A DNA stretch of 64,000 nucleotides from UBA11740 sp049273695 (GTDB lineage: Bacteria; Acidobacteriota; Blastocatellia; Pyrinomonadales; Pyrinomonadaceae). Location of the stretch: NCBI GenBank assembly GCA_049273695.1, contig JBASRE010000042.1, forward strand, positions 248,001 to 312,000, given 5' to 3'. The notes beneath the pieces were generated by a model. It saw nothing but the letters and a program-made list of their open reading frames with translations. It was not told the DNA's origin and did no database searches. Position numbers and translations under genes: made by a program. Below, piece by piece: positions 27,415 through 35,433 of this stretch (position 1 is its first letter; every line of letters starts with the position of its first letter).

Positions 27415-27936
27415 CCATACATTAGGCCCGGGGTTTGGGCTGCGATAACCGAAATCAGGTGGTGGCGGCGGGTCGTAAAGAGGTGGCGTGTCCCAAACGA
27501 CCAACGTCCCGGCCAGCATATCGTGAAGGCCCTGCTTCTTTTCCGTAAACGCCACCATGATATAGCCGATGCCACAAATCATGCCGGAAAGAATCTGCCC
27601 GAAGTAACGTCCGGTAGCCCTGCCAAAGCTAATTCGCTGACCATGCATGTCGGTCACCTTCAGCTTCAGCAGTTTCTTTCCGACCGTCGCCTGCCATGAC
27701 GAACTTTCCGTCAGGGCAAAGTAGAGCCAGCCAACGAGAAGCGAAACGCCGTTCAGCAACAGATTGATGCCCAACCACGCAGGCGAGTCTTGATCAATTT
27801 CTCCGGCAGCGCCCAGTAAACCCAGCCCGAAACCGAGAGGGCAGAAAACGATCGAGATCAGCAGGCTGTCGATTAAGTAAGCGAGTACGCGTATCCAAAA
27901 ACCCGCGTAGGATGGTTCGTTGTATGACGGAAACAT
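27406..27936 (-). CDS. RDD family membrane protein
   Basis: A 176-residue membrane protein of the RDD family. The opening YAGFWIRVLAYLIDSLLISI has the R...D spacing typical of RDD. The conserved QATVGKKLLKLKVTDMHGQR follows in the second half, with four membrane segments in all. The N- and C-termini are proline-rich (PPPPPDFGYRSPNPGP). The gene converges on pgeF with a 9-base overlap. The transported or sensed molecule is unknown. Confidence 0.9.
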   Translation of the reverse strand: MFPSYNEPSYAGFWIRVLAYLIDSLLISIVFCPLGFGLGLLGAAGEIDQDSPAWLGINLLLNGVSLLVGWLYFALTESSSWQATVGKKLLKLKVTDMHGQRISFGRATGRYFGQILSGMICGIGYIMVAFTEKKQGLHDMLAGTLVVWDTPPLYDPPPPPDFGYRSPNPGPNVWSP

Positions 27937-27966
27937 CTGGGGAACTGTTTCAATCCAGGGCGAATG

Positions 27967-28512
27967 TTATCTGAACGCCCAGCCGTTGATTCGTTTCACC
28001 GCGTCATTCGCGCCGACGACATCGATCTTCAACTTCACATCGTAGTTCTTTGGGGGAAAGCAGACTTCATCGTTGCAGCTTTGGAGTCTGACGCGCGCTT
28101 TCAGTTTCGCCGAACCGTCCGCATAGTTGGCCGGGACGGTCACGTTAAATTTCAATCGGACCTGGCCTTCGTAAACCGACAACTGCTTCTTCGAAAACTT
28201 GAAGATCCTGAGCGCCGGACGTGGATAGCTGACCGGTCCGGCACGCAGGCCATTTTCAGGTTCGACTTTGACTGAGGTCGCGATCAGATAAGTTTCCAAC
28301 GGCCGATTCGAATTGATGTGGTAGCCGCCGGGAATGTCGATCACGAGTGACACGCGCGCCGGTCGACCGCGCTGCGCTTTGTCGGTGGAAAAATAACCCA
28401 CGACGCTGATGTTGGGTTCGGGCGCGGGCGTGGCCGCGGAAATCGGCGTCCAAACTACCACGGCGCAAATTAGAAGCGTCGTCAATATAAGTTTCTTACT
28501 CGGTCTTTTCAT
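27967..28512 (-). CDS. Stand-alone DsbD N-terminal-like domain protein
   Basis: A 181-residue exported protein with the DsbC/DsbD-alpha-like immunoglobulin fold. Diagnostic runs are VSLVIDIPGGYHINSNRPL and VRLQSCNDEVCFPPKNYDVK, which carries the C-x4-C-F-P-P pair. The DsbD membrane and thioredoxin domains are absent, so it would need a separate redox partner; none lies beside it. The signal peptide is ILTTLLICAVVVWTPISAA. A role in periplasmic disulfide reduction is likely but inferred. Confidence 0.85.
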   Translation of the reverse strand: MKRPSKKLILTTLLICAVVVWTPISAATPAPEPNISVVGYFSTDKAQRGRPARVSLVIDIPGGYHINSNRPLETYLIATSVKVEPENGLRAGPVSYPRPALRIFKFSKKQLSVYEGQVRLKFNVTVPANYADGSAKLKARVRLQSCNDEVCFPPKNYDVKLKIDVVGANDAVKRINGWAFR

Positions 28513-28554
28513 GTTTGTAGTTCCGTTTTGATGGCTGAGATTTTATCGCGGTTG

Positions 28555-29637
28555 CTAGCGAATCGAAACCGGCGACTGATGGATTTCGCCTCGCGCCGCC
28601 AATTGCCCGCAAGCGGCGAGAATGTCGCGGCCCCGCGGCTTGCGCACAAACGCGTACACGCCTTTGGATTCCAATATCTCCCGGAACGATTCCACCCGGT
28701 CCGCTGATGACGGCTGATAGGGCAATGGCTCAGCCGGGTTGTGCGGAATCAAATTTACTTTCGCGCGCAGCGCGTGCCGGTTAATAAGGCTGGCCAACTG
28801 TCTGGCCTGTTCGTCGGAATCGTTGACGCCTTTCAGCATTACGTACTCAAAAGTGAACCGCTCTCCGGGCTTCAGTGACTTCTCGAATTCCTTGCACGCA
28901 TCGAGTAGTTCGTCCAAAGGCCACTTCTTATTGATTGGCATCAGTTCGTTGCGGAGTTCGTCGTTCGGCGCCGCCAGGGAAACAGCGAGATGCGGCCGAT
29001 CGGGAACGCTCGCGAGTTCGCGAATGCGCGGCGCGATGCCCGCCGTCGAAACGGTAACGCGGTTCGGGACGACGTGCAGGCCGTCAGGGTCGCTCATCAC
29101 GCGCAGTGCTTTCATCAACGACTCGAAATTCAGAAAGGGCTCGCCCGCGCCCATGCCGACGAGGTTGGTGCCGCGCGGCGTCTTCACGCCGTCGCCGTAA
29201 GCGTCATTGAGTGCGACGATGATTTGTTCGACGATTTCGCCGGCCGTCAGATTCCGCAACAGACCGAGCTGCGCCGTCAGGCAGAAAGTGCATTGCAGCG
29301 GACAGCCCGATTGCGAAGAGAAACAAATCGTGTCACGCCGCTCTTCCGGAATGAAGACAGTCTCGACGGGCCGGCCGTCGTGCGTCTTCATCAGGTAGCG
29401 CCGCGTGCCGTCGGTCGAGATGTAACGTGATTCGACCTTCAGAGTTGAGATCTCAGCGCGCTCCTGAAGTTTCGCGCGAAACTCCTTCGGTAAATCGGTG
29501 ATCTGATCGAACGAGCGCACCCGCCGCCGCTGAATCGCGGAAAACAGTTGGCGGCCACGATAGGCCGGCTCGCCGAGTTCTTGCACGAAATCTGAAAGTT
29601 CGGCCTGAGTTAATCCTGTAAGTTGCACAGACTGCAT
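28555..29637 (-). CDS. rlmN: 23S rRNA/tRNA adenine-C2 methyltransferase RlmN
   Basis: A radical SAM enzyme of about 360 residues that methylates A2503 of 23S rRNA and A37 of tRNAs. The cluster motif is SGCPLQCTFCLTAQ (CxxxCxxC). The conserved N-terminus is LTQAELSDFVQELGEPAYRG, and GMGAGEPFLNFESLM follows, as in the family. The C-terminus has the catalytic region FVRKPRGRDILAACGQL. The ATG at 29637 is favoured; longer starts run into an inverted repeat. This is a housekeeping gene. Confidence 0.96.
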   Translation of the reverse strand: MQSVQLTGLTQAELSDFVQELGEPAYRGRQLFSAIQRRRVRSFDQITDLPKEFRAKLQERAEISTLKVESRYISTDGTRRYLMKTHDGRPVETVFIPEERRDTICFSSQSGCPLQCTFCLTAQLGLLRNLTAGEIVEQIIVALNDAYGDGVKTPRGTNLVGMGAGEPFLNFESLMKALRVMSDPDGLHVVPNRVTVSTAGIAPRIRELASVPDRPHLAVSLAAPNDELRNELMPINKKWPLDELLDACKEFEKSLKPGERFTFEYVMLKGVNDSDEQARQLASLINRHALRAKVNLIPHNPAEPLPYQPSSADRVESFREILESKGVYAFVRKPRGRDILAACGQLAARGEIHQSPVSIR

Positions 29638-29730
29638 CGTGAGATTTGATTCTAGCACCCGCGGCGTTGTTGGTTCAGTAACAGTGAGTGCTAGTAATGA
29701 GGTGGGTTGTGTGCCAGATCGATAGTACGG

Positions 29731-29803
29731 GGCATTAGCCCGACCGTCAGGGAGGCTCATAGACGTTGTGCACGAGGAGCCCTCCGTCGGTCGGGCTAAT
29801 GCC
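29731..29803. repeat. Inverted repeat ggcattagcccgaccg
   Basis: The 16-base arms ggcattagcccgaccg (29731-29746) and cggtcgggctaatgcc (29788-29803) are perfect inverses with 41 bases between. They lie between rlmN and the first GWxTD gene, which end and start on the same strand. No T-run is present. Confidence 0.8.
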
Positions 29804-29815
29804 TCGCCAGCTTGG

Positions 29816-31405
29816 CTACTTCACAATCGCGAACTTCGCCGACTGCACCAGTTTCTGACCGCTAACGCGATCCCGAACGCGAACTTCAATTGCATAGTCG
29901 CCGGGATTCAAGCCGCGCGAATCGACCAGCCGCGCCAATGTCAGGCGCTGGCCTGAGTCGCTGTTGCCGCGCCAGTCTTCGGTCTGCTTACCAATCTCTT
30001 TGCCGTCCTTCATCAGCGCGTACTCAACATCCACCGAGGGGCGCAGCGTTGTTTGATCGACGCCGGCGTTGTAAATCTGCATGTAGACGCCGACGGGTGA
30101 ACCACGCCGGTAAGTCGCGGTCAGATTCGGAATGACTTTCTTGTCGCCAATCACGAACTGCCGCGAGGCCGGAACGTTAGAAACGTTTTCCAGGACTGAC
30201 GCCAAAACCAGGGATGAGGCCGCAAGATCCTTCCCAAACTTCGGCACCTGGAATCCGATGTGCTGAATGCCTGCCGCGCCAGATTCAACATCACGCACCA
30301 GTAAGTCGATGCGATAGCGGCCGGGCAGCATTGGCAGCGCCTTCTGGTAGGCCGACTTCCTTTCTTTTGCGTCAATCAGTTCGGCAGAGGTTGCGGTGGT
30401 GGTGACGGCATCCTCAAAAAAACCGACGCGCCGGCCCGAGACGTTCATGATGCGACCGGCAATGTTGAGCCGCGCCGTCTGAAGTCCGCCCACTTCACGG
30501 AACACCAAATCCCGATTGTCAGCCTGCACAGTAAACGCGACGATGACGCGATCGTCCGACTGTCTGAAGAAACTGATCTGAAGATCTGATGAGAGGACGT
30601 TGTCGTCGGTGATCGGCGAGCTCGTTCCGGTTCCGATATCGCGATCGAAATTGACCTTTGGTGCTTCGTCTCGCAAACGGATTAGGTCCATCCACTCGAA
30701 CGGTGAATCCTTAGCGCGCGATGAAAATGGATTTCCAAAACCACCCGCGGCCGTAAGCCGGTCGGCCTGGCTGACTCCATCGAATGTTGCGCCGGCCCCG
30801 GGCACCCGCAGCAGGGCCTCCTTCTCGAACGGATTGCGAGCGATGCGGTACTCACCGGTGCCCGACGGATCGACAAACTCGATTTCCACGTCGTTATGGC
30901 CCGGGATGTGGCGATACCACCATTTTTCGAACGGATAGGTTGACGTCGCGCCGCCGCCTTCGTACGACGCACGTGTGTACATGCCTCCGCTCGGGTGCGA
31001 TTCAATCTCGTCTGGCTTGCCGTACTTCAGATAAATCTTTCCGCGATCGGTTTTGTGACCGGGGATGCCGGCTGCGAAGTGCTCGTTCACGTAAGCGAGC
31101 CGTTCAAAGTATGCTTCGCGATACTCATTAGCCTCCGTGTCCGGATCGGTGTCGCGCAGACGCCAGAACTCGAGAATGAATTGCTCGCGTTCCTCGTCGG
31201 TGTCCAGTTTGTTCCACGCGTCCAGTTCTCCCGGTCTGACGATCGGCTCGACTTCCTGAAGCCATTCCTTGAACGCCTTGTGTGGTTCCTGCTTAACTCT
31301 ACGCGGCTTGTCCTGCGGATCGCGGGTTTTCGTCGCAGGTTGGGCGCCGATGTTCACCGTCACGAACAGCGCCGAGAAGATAAGGATGATTCGGGTGGCG
31401 AGCAT
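29816..31405 (-). CDS. GWxTD domain-containing secreted protein (first paralogue)
   Basis: A 529-residue exported protein with signal peptide MLATRIILIFSALFVTVNIG. The GWxTD domain (about 40-200) is clear: EQFILEFWRLRDTDPDTEAN, then AAGIPGHKTDRGKIYLKYGK, PDEIESHPSGG and KWWYRHIPGHNDVEIEF. The signature reads GHKTD rather than GWKTD, the only key difference. The remainder is a beta-rich module (VYMQIYNAGVDQTTLRPSV). The 3' third is nearly identical to the downstream-numbered paralogue at 31564, while the middle is diverged. GWxTD proteins are typical of Acidobacteriota and relatives; function is unknown. Confidence 0.9.
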   Translation of the reverse strand: MLATRIILIFSALFVTVNIGAQPATKTRDPQDKPRRVKQEPHKAFKEWLQEVEPIVRPGELDAWNKLDTDEEREQFILEFWRLRDTDPDTEANEYREAYFERLAYVNEHFAAGIPGHKTDRGKIYLKYGKPDEIESHPSGGMYTRASYEGGGATSTYPFEKWWYRHIPGHNDVEIEFVDPSGTGEYRIARNPFEKEALLRVPGAGATFDGVSQADRLTAAGGFGNPFSSRAKDSPFEWMDLIRLRDEAPKVNFDRDIGTGTSSPITDDNVLSSDLQISFFRQSDDRVIVAFTVQADNRDLVFREVGGLQTARLNIAGRIMNVSGRRVGFFEDAVTTTATSAELIDAKERKSAYQKALPMLPGRYRIDLLVRDVESGAAGIQHIGFQVPKFGKDLAASSLVLASVLENVSNVPASRQFVIGDKKVIPNLTATYRRGSPVGVYMQIYNAGVDQTTLRPSVDVEYALMKDGKEIGKQTEDWRGNSDSGQRLTLARLVDSRGLNPGDYAIEVRVRDRVSGQKLVQSAKFAIVK

Positions 31406-31503
31406 TGGTTGGCTCCTTTGAAAGAAACGTTTAGAGGCGGGCTGCCCGCCCTTCTACTCCACGACTGGCGGGCGGTAGCCTGCCCCTAAACGCCACGTCT
31501 TGG

Positions 31504-31548
31504 CGGATAAAACAAAACCGGCTCTCGATTTACTCAATCGAGAGCCGG
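31504..31548 (-). terminator. Intrinsic terminator after the second GWxTD gene
   Basis: The arms ccggctctcgatt (31518-31530) and aatcgagagccgg (31536-31548) form a perfect 13-bp stem with a 5-base loop. On the minus strand the stem is followed by ttttgtttt. It lies 16 bases beyond the stop of the gene at 31564 and ends that transcript before the neighbour. Confidence 0.9.
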
Positions 31549-31563
31549 CGCATCGGGCCTTGG

Positions 31564-33180
31564 CTACTGCACAATCGCAAACTTCGCTGACTGCACCAGG
31601 TTCTGACCGCTAACGCGATCCCGAATGCGAACTTCAATTGCGTAGTCGCCGGGATTTAAGCCGCGAGAATCGACGAGCCGCGCCAGGGTCAGGCGCTGGC
31701 CTGAGTCGCTGTTGCCGCGCCAGTCTTCGGTCTGCTTACCAATCTCTTTGCCGTCCTTCATCAAGGCGTACTCAACATCCACCGAGGGACGCAGCGTTGT
31801 TTGATCGACCCCGGCGTTGTAAATCTGCATATAGACGCCGATGGGTGAACCGCGATGATAGGTTCCGGAAACGTTCGGGATGACCTTCACGTTGCCGATG
31901 GTGAACATGCCAACGGCAGGCTGATCGCCGAGGCCTTGAAGTTTGGCGGCAAGAATCAGAGTTGAAGTGGACAGCTTGTTCGCATCGTACTTCGGAACTT
32001 CAAAGCCGATGTGACGCACGCCGGTCGCTCCGGAAGCGATGTCGCGAACGATCACATCCACGCGATAGCGGCCGGGCATCAGCGCCACTGCCTTCTGATA
32101 CGCGGACTTGCGTTCTTTCGCCTCAATCAACTCTTGCGGAGTCGCGCGGGTGATCACCGGATCTTCAAAGATACCGGCGCGACGACCGGAGACGTGCGTA
32201 ATCTTCGCAAAGATATTCAGTTGCGCTTGCTGCAAACCACCGCTGTCCTGGAATACCAGGTTGTTATTGTCGGTCTGAATGGTGAAGGCGGTAATCACGC
32301 GCTCATCCGACTGACGGAAAAAGTCCACGCGCACGTCAAAGTTCAGCGGATTGTCTTCAATGACCGGGGTGTTCACCGCGGAAGCAAGATCGTTGAACTT
32401 GATTTGCGGCGGCCGGTTCAAATCAGCCAACAGTTGCAGGCGCGAAAACGGACTGTCCTGCTCACGACGATAATTGGCGACGCCAATTCCGCCTAAGCCG
32501 GAGATGCGATCGCCTTTGTCGGCCAGACCCATTGATTCGGCGAGGGTCAGGCCCGCGCCGGGTACGTGCAGCAGCGCATCTTTCTCGTCCGGATTGCGCG
32601 CGATGCGGTATTCGCCGCTGCCCGTCGGATCAACGAATTCGATCTCGATGCCGGAGCCGACGCCCGCAATGTAACGATAGAACCAGCGCTCAAAAGGATA
32701 GGTGGAAGTCGAACCGCCGCCTTCATACGATTCGCGGTTGTACATGCCGCCCGACGGATGTGTTTCCTTCTCGTCCGGCTTGCCATACATGATGTAGATC
32801 CGACCGCGATCAGTCTTCCAACCGGGGATGCCTGAGGCGAAGTGCTCGTTCGCGTACGCGATGCGTTCGTAATACTCTTCGCGGTACTCGTTTTCATCGG
32901 TGTCTGGATCGGGATCCCGCCGGCGCCAGAATTCTTCGATGAAGTGCTCGCGCTCGTCGTCGGTTTCGAGCTTCTTAAATGCGCGACGCTCTTCGTCGGT
33001 GATGATGTAGGCGACGTCTTTGTCGAGCCAATCCTTGTAAGCCTTCTTCAGCTCTTCTTTCACCTTGCGCGGCTTTTCAGATGGATCCTGCGGATTCTTC
33101 GGTTGGGCCGCGAGCGGAACGGCGGCGAAAGCTAAGGCGAGGATGGCAACGGCCAGCCGGCTCGATCTGGGAAATGACAT
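31564..33180 (-). CDS. GWxTD domain-containing secreted protein (second paralogue)
   Basis: A 538-residue paralogue of the preceding gene. The ATG at 33180 follows AGGAG; an upstream ATG at 33198 would start inside that site. The signal peptide is LAVAILALAFAAVPLAA. The GWxTD domain is complete, with HFIEEFWRRRDPDPDTDENE, SGIPGWKTDRGRIYIMYGKP and ERWFYRYIAGVGSGIEIEF. The C-terminal 90 residues differ from the first paralogue at only a few positions, unlike the middle. Its own terminator follows. The two genes therefore form a tandem duplication with separate transcription. The shared beta domain may mediate export or assembly; this is not known. Confidence 0.92.
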   Translation of the reverse strand: MSFPRSSRLAVAILALAFAAVPLAAQPKNPQDPSEKPRKVKEELKKAYKDWLDKDVAYIITDEERRAFKKLETDDEREHFIEEFWRRRDPDPDTDENEYREEYYERIAYANEHFASGIPGWKTDRGRIYIMYGKPDEKETHPSGGMYNRESYEGGGSTSTYPFERWFYRYIAGVGSGIEIEFVDPTGSGEYRIARNPDEKDALLHVPGAGLTLAESMGLADKGDRISGLGGIGVANYRREQDSPFSRLQLLADLNRPPQIKFNDLASAVNTPVIEDNPLNFDVRVDFFRQSDERVITAFTIQTDNNNLVFQDSGGLQQAQLNIFAKITHVSGRRAGIFEDPVITRATPQELIEAKERKSAYQKAVALMPGRYRVDVIVRDIASGATGVRHIGFEVPKYDANKLSTSTLILAAKLQGLGDQPAVGMFTIGNVKVIPNVSGTYHRGSPIGVYMQIYNAGVDQTTLRPSVDVEYALMKDGKEIGKQTEDWRGNSDSGQRLTLARLVDSRGLNPGDYAIEVRIRDRVSGQNLVQSAKFAIVQ

Positions 33181-33574
33181 AGCGAAATACTCCTGCAAAA
33201 ACTCGGGAACGTTAAGATGCTCGTTGGTGTTGTATCACGAGAAGCGCGGACACGGAACGAATGTCGAATTCTAAGTTTCGCTCTGAGCAGAGTCAAGATG
33301 CCTTAAACCCGCTGAAAAGTTGCCTTTGCGGCAATTCTACCGGGGGTCACTTTGTCCCCCTCTCCGCAGGCGGGGAGGGGGTGAGGGGGGTGGGGTTTGC
33401 GGCGCTCTCACCTCTCCCCCCAACCCCCTCTCCGCTTGCGGAGAGGGGGAGAATGCGAAAGGCGACGCTTTGTGCAAAGCTAGCCGGAAACGATGCTCGT
33501 AACCATTTTTCCCCGGGGCGCGTCTTAACGGCAGACAACCGGGACTAGCTATTCACAAATAACGGAGGATTCTG
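33181..33574. repeat. Intergenic region with gggagggggtga-type repeat
   Basis: No gene is seen. At 33355-33450 an inverted pair of cctctccgcaggcggggagg and cccctctccgcttgcggaga units surrounds a C-rich run. It is a repeat of the kind common in these genomes; a related copy is at 35307-35428. The rest, up to ggagg before 33575, is unremarkable, with the promoter of the 31564 gene probably at 33200-33260. Confidence 0.7.
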
Positions 33575-34120
33575 ATGAAAAAGTTAATTATTGCGGCGGG
33601 GCTTATAACCGCCCTGGCGTTGGCCGCTTTCGGCACGACGGGCGGCCTGCCGGTCAGCTTTGCCGGCAGTTGGACGCTTGATAAAGAGAAGAGCCAGGGA
33701 CTCGACCAGCGAATGCAGAATGCTGAGAGCGTCGAGTGTGTGATAACTCAGGACGACAACACAATTTCTGTCGAATGGAAAATCACAGGCAGTCAGCCCC
33801 AAGGCGGCGGCCCGGGCGGTGGGGGCGGAGGCCGCGGTCCTGCCGGTCCGCGAAGTTACAGCCTCGACGGGAAAGAAGCGACGACCGAAGCTGGTGGTCA
33901 AATGGGCGGCACGAACACTTTGAAGGCGACTTGGTCAGATGCGACAAAGACGCTCGAGCTGATGTCCGTCCGCACCGGCAACTTCAACGGTAACGACTTC
34001 AAAGCGACGACGACTGAGAAGATGTCCCTGTCGGCCGACGGCAAAGTGCTGACGATCGCTCGGTCGAGCGAGTCACCGCGCGGCAAACAAGAGTCGACGC
34101 TCGTTTTCAACAAGAAGTAG
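33575..34120 (+). CDS. Secreted glycine-rich beta protein, unknown
   Basis: A 181-residue protein with a good Shine-Dalgarno (ACGGAGG) and a signal peptide (KKLIIAAGLITALALAAFG). The mature part starts FAGSWTLDKEKSQGLDQRMQ, an opening frequent in lipocalin-like or DUF3471-like exported proteins of this phylum. A glycine-rich insert (GGGPGGGGGGRGPAGP, about 75-90) separates it from a beta-rich end. No catalytic residue pattern was found. Confidence 0.7.
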   Translation: MKKLIIAAGLITALALAAFGTTGGLPVSFAGSWTLDKEKSQGLDQRMQNAESVECVITQDDNTISVEWKITGSQPQGGGPGGGGGGRGPAGPRSYSLDGKEATTEAGGQMGGTNTLKATWSDATKTLELMSVRTGNFNGNDFKATTTEKMSLSADGKVLTIARSSESPRGKQESTLVFNKK

Positions 34121-34126
34121 TTTCTA

Positions 34127-34230
34127 TTTGGAGTGCGGTGGCAAGCGCAAGCGCGACACCGCTTTGGATTTTTTCGTGGCAATCCAAAGCGCCGTCGCCG
34201 CTCCGCTCCGCTCTGCCGGCGCACTCCAAA
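34127..34230. repeat. tttggagtgcg element, copy 4
   Basis: The ends are tttggagtgcggtggcaagc and ctctgccggcgcactccaaa. It contains aatccaaagcgccgtcgccg, as in the thiC and 19.1 kb copies. It precedes the metallopeptidase gene, whose GTG lies about 44 bases further on. Confidence 0.85.
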
Positions 34231-34273
34231 CAACTCTCTAGCCTCAACTTCCAATCGCAGTTACAATTCCTCC

Positions 34274-35293
34274 GTGCCGACGCGCTTCCGATGGAGCCTG
34301 GTTTCAGATGAACGGCTGTTGGACACGCGCATCTGCGACCTGCCGATTAAGATCAAAGGTTCATTCATCGAACCTCACATCAAACGCCTTTACAGCGAGC
34401 TGAACGATCGCGGCATTCGTTACAAGCCGCACGTGTGGCTGTCGGCTGAATGGTTCACGCCCGACGGCGTCCCCGGGTTTGCCATTCCGTTTTATCTCGC
34501 GCATCCGCGTCTGATGAAGCTCGAACGGAAGTTTATGCGGGAAGTCGAAGGCGGTACCGACGTCGAATGCATGCGCATCCTGCGTCACGAAGCAGGGCAT
34601 GCCATCGATAACGCGTTTCGGCTGCACTTCAAGCGCCAATGGATTCGCACCTTCGGATCGTTCACCCAGAAATATCCGCCCTCATACAAACCTAAGCCGA
34701 ATAGCCGCCGTTACGTTCTGAATCTTGATGCGTGGTACGCGCAAGCCCATCCCGCCGAAGATTTTGCCGAGACGTTCGCGGTTTGGTTGCAGCCGCGCTC
34801 GAATTGGCGTCGTCGTTATCGCGGCTGGCCGGCTGTGCGCAAGCTTGAATACGTCGATGATCTCGTGGACGAGATCGCAGGCACGCGTCCAAAGAATCGG
34901 GTGCGAAAGAAAGTTGAAACGCTGCCGGAGATTCGGATCACGCTGCGCGAGCATTACGACCGCAAACGAAAGAAGTACGCATTTGAATGGCCGGCCTATC
35001 TCGACAACGATTTGCGGCGAATCTTTTCGAGCGAGGCACGACATCGTGCGCGCGAGACGGCGGCGAGTTTCGTTCGCCGAGTGGCTCCGGAAATTCAGCA
35101 GTTGGTTTCAGAGGGAACCGGCGTGCACGGCTACGCGATCGATCATGTGCTGGAGTTAATGATCGAACGTGCCGCGCAACTGAAACTGCGCGCCGTTGGC
35201 GGCGACGAAAAACTGAAACGGCACTTGCTGATCATGCTGACGGTGCAAACAATGAACGTGGTGCATTCGGGCTATTACCGGATTGCGCTGTGA
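34274..35293 (+). CDS. Putative zinc metallopeptidase (HExxH family)
   Basis: A 339-residue cytoplasmic protein. The GTG at 34274 is the likely start; an upstream ATG at 34133 lies in a repeat. The metal site is MRILRHEAGHAIDNAFRL (HExxH) with a downstream PAEDFAETFAVWLQ supplying a third ligand. This pattern matches the family of putative zinc-binding metallopeptidases found across Bacteria, sometimes beside ATP-grasp ligases. It lies 140 bases before the ATP-grasp gene. The pairing suggests a peptide-ligation/processing cassette, but no substrate gene is seen. Confidence 0.82.
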   Translation: MPTRFRWSLVSDERLLDTRICDLPIKIKGSFIEPHIKRLYSELNDRGIRYKPHVWLSAEWFTPDGVPGFAIPFYLAHPRLMKLERKFMREVEGGTDVECMRILRHEAGHAIDNAFRLHFKRQWIRTFGSFTQKYPPSYKPKPNSRRYVLNLDAWYAQAHPAEDFAETFAVWLQPRSNWRRRYRGWPAVRKLEYVDDLVDEIAGTRPKNRVRKKVETLPEIRITLREHYDRKRKKYAFEWPAYLDNDLRRIFSSEARHRARETAASFVRRVAPEIQQLVSEGTGVHGYAIDHVLELMIERAAQLKLRAVGGDEKLKRHLLIMLTVQTMNVVHSGYYRIAL

Positions 35294-35306
35294 TTTTTTG
35301 AGTGCT

Positions 35307-35428
35307 TGCTCCCTCTCCCCTTTGGGGGAGGGCCGGGGGTGAGGGGGCGAAGCTCGCGGCGTTTGGAATCACTTTTTACTTTCGCGTAAAGCCCTCACCC
35401 TAACCCTCTCCCAGAGGGAGAGGGAACT
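35307..35428. repeat. Repeat of ctccctctcccctttggggg type
   Basis: An inverted pair, ctccctctcccctttggggg (35309-35328) and accctctcccagagggagag (35403-35422), with ggtgaggggg and cctcaccctaaccc inside. It lies in the gap between the metallopeptidase and the ATP-grasp gene and resembles the 33.36-33.45 kb copy. Confidence 0.75.
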
Positions 35429-35433
35429 TAGAA

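Noticed and set aside
29731..29803. Rho-independent terminator between rlmN and the first GWxTD gene
   Set aside because: The arms are perfect but 41 bases apart and not followed by T-runs; it fits a dispersed repeat better.
33355..33450. CRISPR-like array or tRNA
   Set aside because: The gggagggggtga units are inverted, not regularly spaced direct repeats, and no spacers of constant length are present.
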